Positions 45,077 to 56,740 of a DNA stretch of 64,000 nucleotides are shown one piece after another (position 1 is the stretch's first letter; every line of letters begins with the position of its first letter). Under the pieces are notes generated by a model. That model searched no databases. It saw nothing but the letters and a program-made list of their open reading frames with translations, and was not told the DNA's origin. Position numbers and translations under genes: made by a program. This DNA is from Miscanthus floridulus (taxonomy: Eukaryota > Streptophyta > Magnoliopsida > Poales > Poaceae): assembly GCF_019320115.1 (NCBI RefSeq), contig NC_089591.1, positions 62,877,798 through 62,941,797 on the forward strand, read 5' to 3'.

Positions 45077-47230
45077 TTGGGTCATGGGAGAGGAGTTGCG
45101 CAAGCATTTTTGAGTCGCGGGATGGGATGAGCGGTGAAGCGCTGTGGTATGATTAAAGAATATTGTCCATTGGATTTGAGTGAGTATGAAAAAGGAGAGG
45201 TTAGAATAGATCTCGTCCGTTTGTTTCTAATGAGTTGCTTTCCTAGGTGTACTTTCTTTGGTGCATGGAGGAAAGATCATGACTACGGGGTATGTTTTGA
45301 TAAGCTTAGAACTGATGCCTTTTAGTATAGATTTACATACGATTGGAGGATGTAGGCTAAAAATTTGGTCATTGGAGGTGCATCAGGCGGTCCAAGCCAC
45401 ACGTCTCAGTTCTCACTCACTTGAGCATCAAGTGATACAAGTGCAGCGTACGTGTGTTGGTAGGTGCGAGAGTACATGCTTGTTTATAAACATTGTTTCG
45501 TAAATAACTAATAAAAAACTAGTAAGGTGCACTACAAGTTCTGAAGTGTGAAAACTGAAAGGTGAAGACAGACAGGCTGCTGGTTTATCCTCAGAATTAG
45601 GATCCAATGCGTTTTCAGTGTCTCCGGGCTGTACACTTGAAGCTCTTGCAAATTGCAATCACGCACTCTGGACATCTTGTAGCCAGGCTTGCCGATTTTT
45701 TTTTTTTTTGTCACCTCAGCTGAATTGATGTAGTATGCAGACATGCAGTTCTCTGTCAATCGCTCAGACGGTCCACTGGTCCAGTATTATCCATTTGCAC
45801 GATCGGTGTCGTGGCTGAACGTTCTCAGTTCAGCAGTCAGCCCAAATAAGACCCGGTGAATCGGCGATGCGTGGTCACCTCGACCGTTCCCTTGGATGGA
45901 TGCATTTCTGTCAGGGAGAGCTCGTTGCAAGATCCCTTGGATGGATGCATTAAAAAGATGGTAAAAACCTACTAACCGTGATCCACAGGGCGTGTTAACT
46001 TGCGTGCCAGCTGAGTTGCGGTGCGTGCGTAGAACCACCGCTGACAAATCCGGCGTTGAATTCATCAGCTCTAGTCTCCCGTTCCCTGCACCCTGATCTG
46101 TTCTGTTTCTCAACGCCTGCCTGAAACAGTCCAACTCCAGTCCCATGGACCTATGCATCCAGCCGATGTTCCAAGCAAAGCTAGCTTACGACCTTGGCGC
46201 AGCGTTTTCGCTGATGACTTGGATCATCTCGGCCGCTGGCTATGACTGGTAATAAGAGCGTGCTATGACCGGTCGGATCAGGTTTCAGCTCGCGGTTTGT
46301 TAGGCCATTCCTGGCTTCCCGCACGGTGCAATGCCAAAAAGCAAGCCACCTTGACCTGACACTGACAACGACGCTGCTAGATCCGGCCGGACGGGGAACC
46401 AACTCTCCGCCGTAAGACACATGGAAAGAGTATCAAATTTAAATGTAAAAAGAGCTGGAGCCTGGAGCTGCAGTGTTTTCCTTTGTTTTGACTATAAACA
46501 AACACCCTGATTGGCTGGTCGATTCAGGTTCCGTTTTGGAGAGAGGTCGTTAGTCACCCTGGACCCGTACGTAGTAGTCAGAGTTCGTTACTCTGTGAGG
46601 TCGACCCGATCGCGAGAGGAAGACGCTTCGTTCGGCGTAGCAAGAGCTAGCTGAAACGCATCTTGTTGGTAAGTTTCTTGCAGAACCAGCCTGGTGTACA
46701 GTCTCGTCGCAGGAGTCCTCACTCCTCTGGTGCTGTACTTTCCTCGTAGGATCGTGGACCTTGTAGTGTAGGCATGCACTCTTCTCCGCTCTCCTCTGCT
46801 GTTTCTGCAGTAACGTTTCGACAGTTTCGTGTTCCTGTTTCCCAATACCTCTGAATGCAGATCACTGTGACTTTTGAGCTCCGCTGTCCCAGACATAGAA
46901 TGAACGTCTGCTGCTGCCGTGTATTTCCTTTTGATGAGTTTTGACTATACAATACAACGAACACACACCGGTAGCTTCGGCTTCCATCTGGAAGAGGTCA
47001 GCATCGGTTAGCTAGGGTACCGGCTTTCTGCCGCGTCGCTCATGTCGTTCAGTGCAGCAAGCTAACTGAAACGCACCGTCTTGGGAAGTTTCTTGGATAA
47101 CTTGGAGTATAATCTCAGAGTCCTTGCTCTGAGACTCTGGAAGTGGCATTTTTTTTTCTGACCGAACTCCGAAGAAGACCAGATATCGTGTGACAGGTGT
47201 TTTCAAAGCTACTAGAACATCAGGCGCCCG
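45077..47230. other. Intergenic DNA with diverged duplications
   Basis: No recognised gene. Contains a 19-bp direct repeat TCCCTTGGATGGATGCATT (45888-45906 and 45933-45951), a T11-12 run near 45700, and a diverged tandem duplication at 46488-47130. Confidence 0.45.
46488..47130. repeat. Diverged tandem duplication, unit about 200-250 bp
   Basis: Both units start GTTTTGACTATA (46488 and 46938). Both contain GCTA.CTGAAACGCA (46648 and 47061) followed by GTAAGTTTCTTG / GGAAGTTTCTTG, and both end near a repeated CTCTGG after GAGTCCT. Intervening sequence has drifted strongly. Confidence 0.5.
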
Positions 47231-48181
47231 CGCCCTGCAATGACTTCAAAAACAAAAGTTATAGTCCACCATTGAGATGGTTTTATAAATTAAATGGTAA
47301 TACTAAGAGCCGATCAGAAACATTGGTTTAATTTACATACGGTCAATGTCACTGTCACTACGTTGTCAACACCTACGGTCAGGCATATGCCGCATATCAC
47401 AGCAAAAGAATGACAAACTACAAAGTTTGCAGTCTGCGGCCATGCGATTTTCGAAAACACAGCTGATCATCACAATGGCAACTGGCATGGTCCCTTGATG
47501 TTGAACTTTGGACGCTGGTGAATAGTTGAATTGACCTGTAAATTGAAAAGGTTGTCAGAGACGCAGTTATCAAACATGACTGAGGTAGAGAGCAGAGTAC
47601 AGAATTAGTTATCAAAAATGACAGAGAGCATATTATAGAATCAGATGGAAATTGTGCAGTTCGCATTCTGTTTAACCATGTTAACCCTAGGTGGATTCAT
47701 CAACTGAGGATGCACAATAAAACGCCAATGCACGATATATCCAAGTATTAGACATAATAGTGAAATCTGATGTACACCATAACATTGTTTTCCCCTATAA
47801 CTATTTGCCTCAAAGGATCCCTGGTGACAAATTAAATCATAAGCACTGGGTGGATATTAGCACTTGTAATGCACTAACTACATGATGCGCATTGGGTGGA
47901 TATTAGCACTTGTAATGCACTGGGACCTTCTAAGCCAACATATATATCCACATTCAAACCCGAAGATATCAACATGGATTTGACAATGGCTAATGCTAAA
48001 TGATTCCTTTATATTAGGTATGTATCTAACAGTTATAAAATTACTCCATAGAAACAAATGGATATAATATAAATAGGGCATCGCAATGAACTAAATAATA
48101 GAAAGACATGTACGATGGCATAAAGAGGCAGCACAAATGTACAATAAGTCAATAACACTTTCAGAAACAAAATGTAGCAGC
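47231..48181. other. Intergenic or intronic DNA downstream of the ATP-citrate lyase fragment
   Basis: No intact gene. On the minus strand at about 47922-47960 a short stretch reads NVDIYVGLEGP, which may be a decayed version of the exon encoding the IYVRRGGP-like segment of ATP-citrate lyase alpha (weak). A 28-bp unit starting GGGTGGATATTAG is directly repeated at 47848-47875 and 47894-47921. Confidence 0.4.
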
Positions 48182-48184
48182 TAA

Positions 48185-48374
48185 GGGGGTGTTTGGTTCG
48201 GGCTACTAAACTTTAATAGCTACTAAACGGTTTAGTCACTTTTAGTAACTCCAGAGTTACTACAGAGAACTAAAGCCCTTTTAGTCACTTTTAGTCATAG
48301 TGTTTGGTTAAAAAGTTACTAAAGTGACTAAAAGCTACTAAATTTAGTAGCTATTAGACAAACCAAACCGGCCC
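48185..48374. mobile_element. Tourist/PIF-Harbinger-type MITE, TSD TAA
   Basis: 190 bp with ends GGGGGTGTTTGGTT and, in reverse complement, GGGCCGGTTTGGTT, flanked by TAA (48182-48184 and 48375-48377). The interior is rich in TAGTCACTTTTAGT-type inverted motifs. It abuts the ATP-citrate lyase exon; a 12-bp direct repeat AAATGTAGCAGC lies on both sides. Confidence 0.75.
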
Positions 48375-48375
48375 T

Positions 48376-48913
48376 AAATGTAGCAGCAACATCGGTCAAG
48401 TTAGCAATACCTTCTCCGATAAGAAGGGCCCTCTTACGGCCATCAGGATCAGTGGTAGCACACTGCACTAGTTTACAATATATTCATGAAAGATATATGT
48501 AATGAATAGAATAGATAGACAGCTGAAAGGTTCTACTGTTCTTACCTGCAGAAGTACTCTAGCATACTGTAGAACCTCCACCTCATTGGAAGTTCCACTC
48601 TACTCTGCATAATTTCCTAGCTCCGAAGCATACCCCAAATCACCAACCTGGTATGCAACAACTATGAGATTATTGCACCATGCACCTCACAGATGGAACA
48701 TTTTATCATTAAATATTAGCTCCTTCTAGAAACCCATTTCATCGTAAATCCGAAAGATGGAAAGGTATCAAAAGGTGCAAAGAAACTTGAAGGATGATCT
48801 GCATGTAATTCAGGCTTACAGTCTCTACATATATGACGGTAGCACCAACTCCTGCAACCTTGTCCAAATGCATCATTTTGGTTCCGTAGTATGAATTTCG
48901 GGGAAGCACTTGT
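48376..48913 (-). pseudogene. ACLA: ATP-citrate lyase subunit alpha, gene fragment with three exons
   Basis: Three minus-strand exons with correct GT-AG borders. Exon a (48820-48913) reads TSASPKF.. then, after a frameshift, VAGVGATVIYVET. Exon b (48546-48647, exactly 34 codons) reads VGDLGYASELGNYAE, a TAG stop in place of an expected Tyr, then EVEVLQYARVLLQ. Exon c (48376-48462) reads [20 protein letters not shown] then NLTDVAATF. These match, in order, the C-terminal half of plant cytosolic ATP-citrate lyase alpha, which with the beta subunit makes acetyl-CoA from citrate. N-terminal exons are not found upstream and the last exon is at best a relic. Retained introns rule out a processed copy. 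It is either a decayed duplicate or a fragment captured by a transposon. Confidence 0.8.
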
Positions 48914-50260
48914 CTGGAGGAAGAGAAGTGGTTCATTACTTAAATCTAGTGGAACATACAGAACTCCCAACATAAGTTTATCCAAATAGAAATGTAAACA
49001 TTGAACAATGGAGTAGTTACTTCAAGAGCAAAAGGAGAAAATATTCATAGCTAAATAGCAAAACCTTTCCAAAGACATATAATCGGCATTATTCTTTACC
49101 ATGTGAAAAGCCCCATGAATAAGAACTGGTATTTCTAGGGGCAGACCAACACAATATTTTTTTTCCTAACCAGATTAGTAGAAGGATGTACCAAGTAAGG
49201 ATGGCACACTTAAATAGGAGAAGGCAGCAACAGTTCTAATCTTCACAAAATAGCACTGAACAATTTGAATCCTCAATTATTCCTAAAAGAGGATGAAATA
49301 TTACACAAATATAAACATGAATGCAAGCCACATTCATTTGTCTGCAAATTACCTAGAGGAATAACAAAACAAAGAGAAATTGTTTTTTACGCTACAGCTC
49401 AAGCTATTAAAACATGGTACCTCAAGCAAGTAACCTCACTAAAACTGAACAACATCAGTAGGACCAATAGAACCATAGCAATGAGGGAGGCTTTCAGGTA
49501 TAGTATCATTTTTTGTGGCTTTTGGGAGGAGGAGCCACGAGGCCAGGAGCTCTGGGGCAAGGAACAGCGTGCAGAGGAATGGCCGCCGCAGTTTGTCTCT
49601 CCAGCACCGGCTGGATCCACCTAACGCCGCAGCAGCTGCCACTCGGCGCCGCTTTGCAAGGAGAAGCGAAGCCGTCAAAGAGATCGAGACATAACAATGA
49701 GGGAGGCAGAGAGGAAGTCATCAACAGGAACCACAAGATCGTATGAGCCAGTTGACAACCCATGGTTCATCGATCTGACGCAAAGATGTCATACTGGACC
49801 GAAAAAAAAACAATGGAAATACCACAGTTTCTTCAGCACCCTTTCCTCAATCCTCAATCTTCCTCGCAGATCTAGCAAAACAGTAATGTATTCAAGCATT
49901 CAAGTATAACAAGAAAGGGATGTAAAGTAGGAGGGGAAGGGCAAGAGGATGGAGACTTCGGAGGAGGGGAGCACCTGATGGATCCACCGCGTGAACAGTG
50001 AACTTGACACGAGCGAGTGGCAACGGCGGCGGGGAGAAGAGAGAGAAAGGAAAAGGAGAAACGCGAGAGGTTTGGGTTTGGGTTGGATGGAGGTGGAGGG
50101 GGTTCTCCACAATTTCCCATGGGAGGTTTATAAAAAAAAATTTCTGTTCCTCGGGTTTGAATAAAATTTACATCAGTTTTTTTATTAAAAAAATAGCCAA
50201 ACATGAATGCTGCGTGAGGCTGTTAAGCTGGATTGTGGGTTATTTTTAAACAAGACGGAG
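48914..50260. other. Non-coding DNA upstream (minus sense) of the ATP-citrate lyase fragment
   Basis: I searched by eye for earlier ATP-citrate lyase exons and found none. A moderately GC-rich block (49510-49680, 49930-50110) has open frames on both strands without domains. Confidence 0.4.
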
Positions 50261-51435
50261 GGCTTTTTTGCGAAATGGCCGAAGCCACGGATGCTACGAA
50301 TTTGGAGGTTCTCGGTTTTAAGGCCAGTTTCATGTACCAGTTTTTAAGACACGACACTGGGAATGAAACCTATTCTCTCGGTTGTACAATTTTATTTCAT
50401 GGTTTCATAAGCTAGCTTTATCATTTAATTATTACACTGTGTTATGATCAAATGTGTCATCTAAACTGTGTAGTCATTGATATCCTATCCCATATTCCCA
50501 TCCCGTAAAGCTACGATGAATGATCTGCATCTGAACTCTGAACCAAATTGCATCCGAACTCTGAACAAAAATCTGAGTAGTATCGTAGTCTGTACACAAG
50601 CACAGGTAGCAGGCGGCCGCCGTCAGACAAGCGCTGCAGACGCCAGGATCAGCAGCCGAGGGCCGAGGCAAGCGTGCAGGAAGCTGGCCTCGCGGACGAC
50701 CGCGTAAAGGCTCGCCGGTCGCCGCGCCGTCGTCGCCCTCGCTGGGGCGCACCCGCTTGACGGAGACCGCCTCGCCTATGCAGCGGTCCCACGCCTCGGT
50801 GACGGCGGGGTCGAGCCGGATGGATTGGATCGGCGTGAGCCGGCCGACCTTGGCAGGGGCGCCGCACCGAGGTACCTGTTGCCGCCGCCGTCATTCTGCC
50901 ACGGCGTAATCTTGGTCGGCCCCGCCGCCGGGGCCGGGCGCACGGGTCGGGCTCTCCACCGGCGCACGGGTCATTCTGCCACGACGGAAGCAGCCGACAG
51001 ATGCGCAAGCGACGAAGTTGGCCGCAGCGGCGCAGACGAAGATGATGGCCATGGCCCCAAGCTGCGGGCGGCCGCACTGGATCGGATGACACGAGAGAAA
51101 CTGTCTCAATGCAGGTTTCGTTCGGTTTCCAAGTCGTGGGAAACAGCGCCGAATCGTTTCGTGCCATAAAACTCCAATCTTCTCTCTTCCTCTGTACATG
51201 TAAAATAATAGTTTTTGTATCATTTAATGTCCATAAAATTTCTACGACATCATTGAGACTAGTTTCTTTGATGATATGTAAACTTCTTTTTTCAATCGAA
51301 AAAGTATTTTTCTTTCACACTAAATTAACCGAAACAATATTTTTATTTATTTTTTCAACAAAGCGAACGAGCCTAACCTAACAGCTTCCGATGATGCAGT
51401 TTTCAATTCACCTTCACCCAAAGTGTAGCATCTAG
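50261..51435. other. GC-rich island with an unrecognised small minus-strand ORF
   Basis: From 50590 to 51080 the DNA is strongly GC-rich. On the minus strand an ATG at 51052 opens a 53-codon frame ending near 50891: MAIIFVCAAAANFVACASVG, one hydrophobic segment, then a Pro/Gly/Arg-rich tail. Overlapping long frames exist on both strands, as expected from GC bias. It could be a decayed gene or transposon cargo; I do not recognise it. Confidence 0.3.
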
Positions 51436-51574
51436 CAGCCTATTCGACTGGGCTTATACGATCGTATACGATCATGGATTATAAGCTGGAACATTATTTT
51501 TCTCTCACATCAAACTAGCAAAATCAGCCAACAGTAAATAAATCACGATCGTTTACGACGAAACAAACAGGCTG
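51436..51574. mobile_element. Small MITE, ends CAGCCT / AGGCTG, TSD TAG
   Basis: 139 bp with inverted ends CAGCCTATTCG / CAAACAGGCTG, flanked by TAG (51433-51435 and 51575-51577). Interior AT-rich with GATCGTATACGATC palindromes. This is a common grass type. Confidence 0.7.
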
Positions 51575-51952
51575 TAGGTAGTGTATTTTTGTTTTGGTGG
51601 GACAGTGATGCATACTAGTCAAGTAGTTATACAGTACTAGTTAATCGCCATATTCACTGATTGGTTTTAGCCAGACTTATTCAATCAGTCAACAGCTCAA
51701 AAACTAACCAGCGAACACGCCGAACAGCCGTACCTAACAACAGAGTCCAATGTACCACCGTATCTCGTAACTGATCTCACGTGTAGATAGTGTATTTTTC
51801 TCGTAGGATATGTGACTGGGTGGGTGTGTACTCTGCTGCTGCTGCGGTTTTCTTATTAACCTATGACACGAACCCACATCATTTGTCTTTTAAGCACAGG
51901 CCTAGTGAATACGGTGACTAAAATTTAGGAGGTGTGTCGGAAGAATGTTCCA

Positions 51953-52232
51953 AGGGGTGTTCGGATACTAATAAAAAAATAAATTACATAATCCGTCAGT
52001 TGTCCACTTGACAAAAGTTTTAAGCATAATTAATTCATCATTAGCACATGTTTACTGTAGCATCACATTGTCAAATCATGGACTAATTAGGCTTAAAAGA
52101 TTCGTCTCGTAAATTAGTCGCAAACTATGCAATTAGTTTCGTAATTAGTCTATATTTAATACTCCATACATGTGTCCAAACATTCGATGAGACAACGACT
52201 AAAATTTAGGAGGGGCAACCAAACACCACCTG
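51953..52232. mobile_element. MITE with GGTGTT-type ends
   Basis: Ends resemble AAGGGGTGTTCGGATA and, in reverse complement, CAGGTGGTGTTTGGTTG. The interior contains the familiar grass MITE phrases TTAATTCATCATTAGCACATG and GATTCGTCTCGTAAATTAGT. The phrase GACTAAAATTTAGGAGG occurs just outside the left end (51916) and just inside the right end (52198), suggesting an older related insertion at this spot. Confidence 0.6.
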
Positions 52233-52246
52233 AGTAAAACCACGTA

Positions 52247-52960
52247 CTCCCTCTGTCCTAAAATTAACGTCGTTCTAGCAATGGGCACGAATACCAATGA
52301 GTAAGAGAAAAGACTAGAATACCCCTACTCTATCTTGCTCTCCTCCCTGTTCCCATCTTGATCCAAGTCGTCGCCGCGTCTGTCGTGCCCAGAGCCCGAG
52401 CCCTACGCCTCCCACCGGTGGAGGAGAAGACGAGGGGGCGCCGCCCTGGCCCGTCCTGCCGTCCGTCTCAACGTCGGCTACCGCCTCCTTGACGATGGTC
52501 GTCCCCACGCTGGCAGATCCGCTTCCGCCTTGACGCCGACAGCCGTTCCGCCTCAACGCGCCTTCGCCTCACCTCGATGACGACGGCCCAGCAGCACGCG
52601 ACCGACTGGGCATGGATCTTAGCGACCGGCCAGACATGGATCTCGGCGACGGCTGGGCGTGGATCTTACCATGGCCGCGACTGGATCTCAGCAGGGCGGT
52701 GGATGAGGAAGAAGGAAGGGAGTAGGGCCCGCTCGGGATGCGCCTCGACGCTGGCCTGCTCGGGAGGCGCCGCCGGATTCACCTCGGCTTCGGGCCGCTC
52801 CACCTCCGCGTCGGTATGCTCCGAGTGGATGCGAACGAAGGTGAGAAACAAAAACAGTAGCCCTGCAGCTTTGTCTAGGTGGGACCAGGGTCTAAAACGA
52901 TAGTTTTTGTGGGACAATGGATCAGAGCTAGAACGATAATTTTTCTATGACAGAGAGGAG
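52247..52960. mobile_element. Stowaway-like (Tc1/mariner) element with GC-rich interior, TSD TA
   Basis: Termini CTCCCTCTGTCCTAAAATTA and, in reverse complement, CTCCTCTCTGTCATAGAAAA run on as inverted repeats to CGTTCTAGC at both ends, with TA on both sides (52245-52246 and 52961-52962). At 714 bp it is longer than typical Stowaway MITEs. The middle (about 52330-52850) is unusually GC-rich and could be captured DNA (inference). Confidence 0.7.
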
Positions 52961-53611
52961 TACTTCTTATACCAATGTTGTAAGAAACCTGAGATTTATT
53001 AGTCTGTAAAAAAAGACGGTTGTTAAAATACTGTTGAAGTAATATTTTGCTGTGCATGGATATAAATAAAAAAAACCGACGAACAGGGATAATCGCTGGT
53101 GGTGTATATTACCATCTTGCTTAAGAAAAATCGTCATCAGCTTTCAGCCTTAACCACTGATCGGATTGATTTTTTAATCACAGTAAGCCGCACACACGTA
53201 GTCTTACACACGCACTCCTGTGACCTCTATGAACACTTACATGCACAACCTATATGCGCACATTTAGGATGCAGGCAGGGCGGGTCGTTAACACTACCCA
53301 CTAGCCCGCCCCGCAAAATCATGGTTCGTGGCCAACGTGCCCCAGCTGCAAGTTGTTTGCGGCCTAAACGATGTTTAGCTGCAAAGCCCACGGAACATTG
53401 TTGCAGCCCGCAAAGAACTCACAAAACCCGCAAGAAAGGCCTCTCCTTGTTTGTCCCTACCGCAACCACCACCGGTGTTGTTGGTATCGCGCCCTCCTTC
53501 GCTTCTCCTTGCGCCTGCGCTATATCTTGCAGATGAAATTGCGGGCCTTGCAGCCATGGCAGGTGCCGACGACATGGCTGCAGCGGAGGAAAAGTAGTAG
53601 GCAGGAGAGCA
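52961..53611. other. Intergenic DNA with possible DNA-transposon relic
   Basis: No recognised gene. The stretch 53260-53600 has a GC-rich segment beginning GGCAGGGCGGGTCG that looks like the end of a hAT-type non-autonomous element, but no matching end is found. Confidence 0.35.
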
Positions 53612-54235
53612 TAAAGATGAGCAACGGGCCGGCACGGCACGGCACGGCCCGAGCCTGGGCCAGGCACGGCCCGATCTGGCTCGGGCCCTTTTGGCCCGCC
53701 GGGCCACCGGGTCGTGCCTGAACAGTCCACCATGCCTGTCGGACGCCCAGGCACGGTCCGTGGGCCGAATATCGGGCCGTGCCAGCCCGTTGAGCCTGCG
53801 GCCCACTGGTCCATCGGGCCGGCCCATAGCCTGTTACACAGTAAACACCATATTTAACAGCACAATCACAGGTTCACATATTCATATTTAACGATCACAG
53901 AAACACCAGATGACAAAAGATTTGAGCTTTTTATGCAATGCCGCCTCATTAAAAACCATTCGAGGTAAAACTCACACCTCGTGAGATAAAACCCTAGAAA
54001 GGAAAATAGTACGATCAGCTCAATAAATTAAAACGGGCCTCCACCGGGCCGGCCGTTGTAAAACGGGCCATGCCGTGCCGCCCGGCGGGCCGAGGCCTCA
54101 GCCCAAGCCCGGCCTGCTACGGGCTTCGGGCCGGCACGGGCCCGGTTAGGGTTCGGGCCGTGCCGTGCTCGGGTCGAGCCCAATAACCGTGCTTTGGGCC
54201 GGGCCTTTGGCCCACGGGCTGCATGCACATCTTTA
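53612..54235. mobile_element. Non-autonomous hAT-like element with GGGCCGTGCC subterminal repeats
   Basis: Ends TAAAGATGAGCA and, in reverse complement, TAAAGATGTGCA. Both flanks inside are dense arrays of GGGCC/GGCCC and GGCACGGC motifs (53627-53830, 54035-54220) around an AT-rich core. Candidate 8-bp TSD GGAGAGCA / CTCGAGCA is imperfect. The terminal GC arrays yield long spurious frames on both strands. Confidence 0.65.
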
Positions 54236-56338
54236 CTCGAGCACTAGCGCTAGCGTACATGAAGCGGCAGGTCGGACTCGGCCAGGCCGGCACGAGCGGC
54301 GTGCACCACACCACAATTCTTCCACTGCCGCGTCGAAGGACAGGCCGGGGCATGTTTTACGCGGAATCACGGACCGGCGCAGCCCAGCGGCCCAGCACAG
54401 CAGCGCACCATCCGCGGCCGCCGGGCGGGCGGGAGATCGGTTTCGCCCGCGGGCCGCGGCCGTGCTCGCGGCGCCTACCCGAAACTACCAAACGGTGGCT
54501 TAGGTGTTTCGCTAACGTTCGCACTGGCCCCTCGCCATTGTGATCGTCTGCTTATATTTTGGATGCTTTATTCCTTCTAATGAAATACGGGTGAATAGTA
54601 AAAAAAAGCACGCGCTGCCTGAGCCCTGACCCTGATGCATGCGGCTTTGGAGGGAAGATTCGGTCGGGCATGGCCGCCGATCCGCCGGTTCGCCGGCGAC
54701 GAGTCGACGACACCCATAGTCCTTACGTGCAACGTGCTGATCAGTGCCGGCCCTAGGTAGGGCACGAGGTGCGATGGTCGAGGGTTAAGTGGAGGAGGGG
54801 TCCAAGCCCAGGTATATAAATCATCAGGTCCTATAGTCTATTATATATTAGTAAGCTAATAAGAAGAAAGACATAGAAGTGGTCAGATGGTCCAAAAAGA
54901 CAACATCGGCATTTCTTTTTTAGTTTCCTTTCCCCACGGCCCTCGGGTAGAGAGGAGGCGAGTAGTCACGCTGCACACAGCACACTCTGATCGTGAGTTC
55001 ACGACGTGCGTCTTACACACGCGGAGATGGTGAGCCGCACCGCCGCGAAGAGCTAGACTACCGGAGACAGGGCATGACGCACAAGTACAGCGACCAGGCA
55101 AGGCTCCACCACGATGACATCGTGATTCTTGACTTCTTACGAATTGCGATCACCAATCAGTTGTTTAGGTCCAAAGTATTTTTTTCTTTTTATTTTTAAT
55201 CCAAATTAATTATTTGTATAGTATTCTAGACTTCTAGTACTTTGTACCCATATAGTCATATTTTTCTTATAATTTAGGTGTTAGAATTTTAGAATGTTAT
55301 CTAAGAAACATTTATCATGAGTGAGAAAAGAAAACGAATATATTGTTTTTTTAATCTACATTATTTCTCTATAATTATCATACGTCTATAAATATATTGC
55401 TTAACCTACATTGTTCCTCGATAATTATCAGATATGTTAAATTAAAAATATATTATTAAATTTACTTTTGTTTTACAAGTAAAATTACCGTCTATATATG
55501 GTTAAGAGGGACCGTTACGACGAAATCGCCAGAGGAAAAAAAAAATAATAATAATCTAGCACCGGCACCGGTGGTGATCCGGCCGGCCGGCCGAAGCGGG
55601 TCGGGTCAAGGTCAGTACGTCCCTAGCTGTACGTTTAGGGCGACGGACATGTACATACGTACGTGTTGACCTGTCCGTCGGTCGACGTCGATCGATATGC
55701 TTGAGCTGTTCCCTTAGGATATAGTACTAATTAATTAGCATATACAGATACAGTATCCTTGGACAATACCATAGATGGCGAGCGATTTCAAATACAGGAT
55801 AAATGGGAACTTGGAATGGGGTTCGATCGCCGTCGTCTCGCGAGACCTCCAAGGTTTTAAAATAACTCGGTTTTTGTTTCCTTCGTTTGATCGATAAGAC
55901 GATAATATCAGCTGTCTGAGATACCAGTGCCCGACTTAAATTATACTGTATTAGTAGAAATAACGTGTGGCAGCATGTGCATGACCTGGTCCATATCACA
56001 TCCACCTTTCAAATGTAACTTCTCCTACATGTACGTTTATTAATAGTTCGTTCCACACAAGTGAATCCATATATCTGTGGATTGGTCTTTCTAAGGGGTA
56101 CGTTTCACGCGTCAACCCCCATGTTGCGCATGTACACATGTAGTACTAGTACTCCTATACGTATAATTAATCATCATATAAGTACTACCACATTAATTAG
56201 ACCTTCATCATCACAGTGCGCTTTTAACCAGGTTTCATATTTTTAAAATTTTGTATACATCATTAGTAAATTTGATGATTTGTAACTTTTCTGGAAGAGT
56301 ACTTATAAAAGACAACTATATGAAGTGATAGGAAGAGA
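54236..56338. other. Intergenic DNA
   Basis: GC-rich to about 54500, AT-rich afterwards. No domains seen on either strand. Includes (CCGG)n-like GGCCGGCCGGCCG near 55580. Confidence 0.4.
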
Positions 56339-56361
56339 GGGGGGGGGGGGGGGGGGGGGGG
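56339..56361. repeat. Poly(G) run of about 23
   Basis: Uninterrupted G from 56339 to 56361, twelve bases before the LINE target site. Its length is likely to be unreliable in assembly. Confidence 0.8.
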
Positions 56362-56567
56362 TCGTCAGTATGAAACCCTGCCCTCAAAGAGCTCGCATTT
56401 GCACTGAGCTGAGCTGAGGCGCTAGGGTCCGTCTCCACCCACCCGGCGGTGGCCACTCCGGCCCCGGCATCCACCCTTCCAGCCGCCGGCGGCCACCCCG
56501 GCCCCGGTGCCCACCCTCCCAACTGTCGGCGGCCGCTCAGGCCCCGCCATCCACCCTATCTCCTCGG

Positions 56568-56740
56568 ATGGAGAATGGTTCGCCCTCCCATCGCTCTTGG
56601 GCCGATGACGCCGATGAGGAGCTCCCTTCTCCACAGTCCCTTGGTGCGGGTCGCCGGGCCTCTACTCGGACGCATTCCTCGACTGCGGTCGTGGGGAGCG
56701 GGTATCTTTCAGCGACTCGAAGGACTACTCTGACTCTGAG
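56568..56740 (+). pseudogene. LINE ORF1 start, fragment
   Basis: ATG at 56568 (MENGSPSHRSWADDADEELP) after a GC-rich leader. The acidic DEELPSP-type phrase resembles plant L1 ORF1 starts. Similarity is lost after about 56740, where other sequence begins. Short and only moderately convincing. Confidence 0.45.

Noticed and set aside
50649..51167. 172-codon minus-strand frame, with several overlapping frames
   Set aside because: Very GC-rich DNA open in multiple frames on both strands; only a 53-codon frame with a hydrophobic segment is noted, at low confidence, in the region entry.
53375..53827. Minus-strand frames of 131-150 codons
   Set aside because: Shadows of the GGGCC/GGCACGGC terminal arrays of the hAT-like element.
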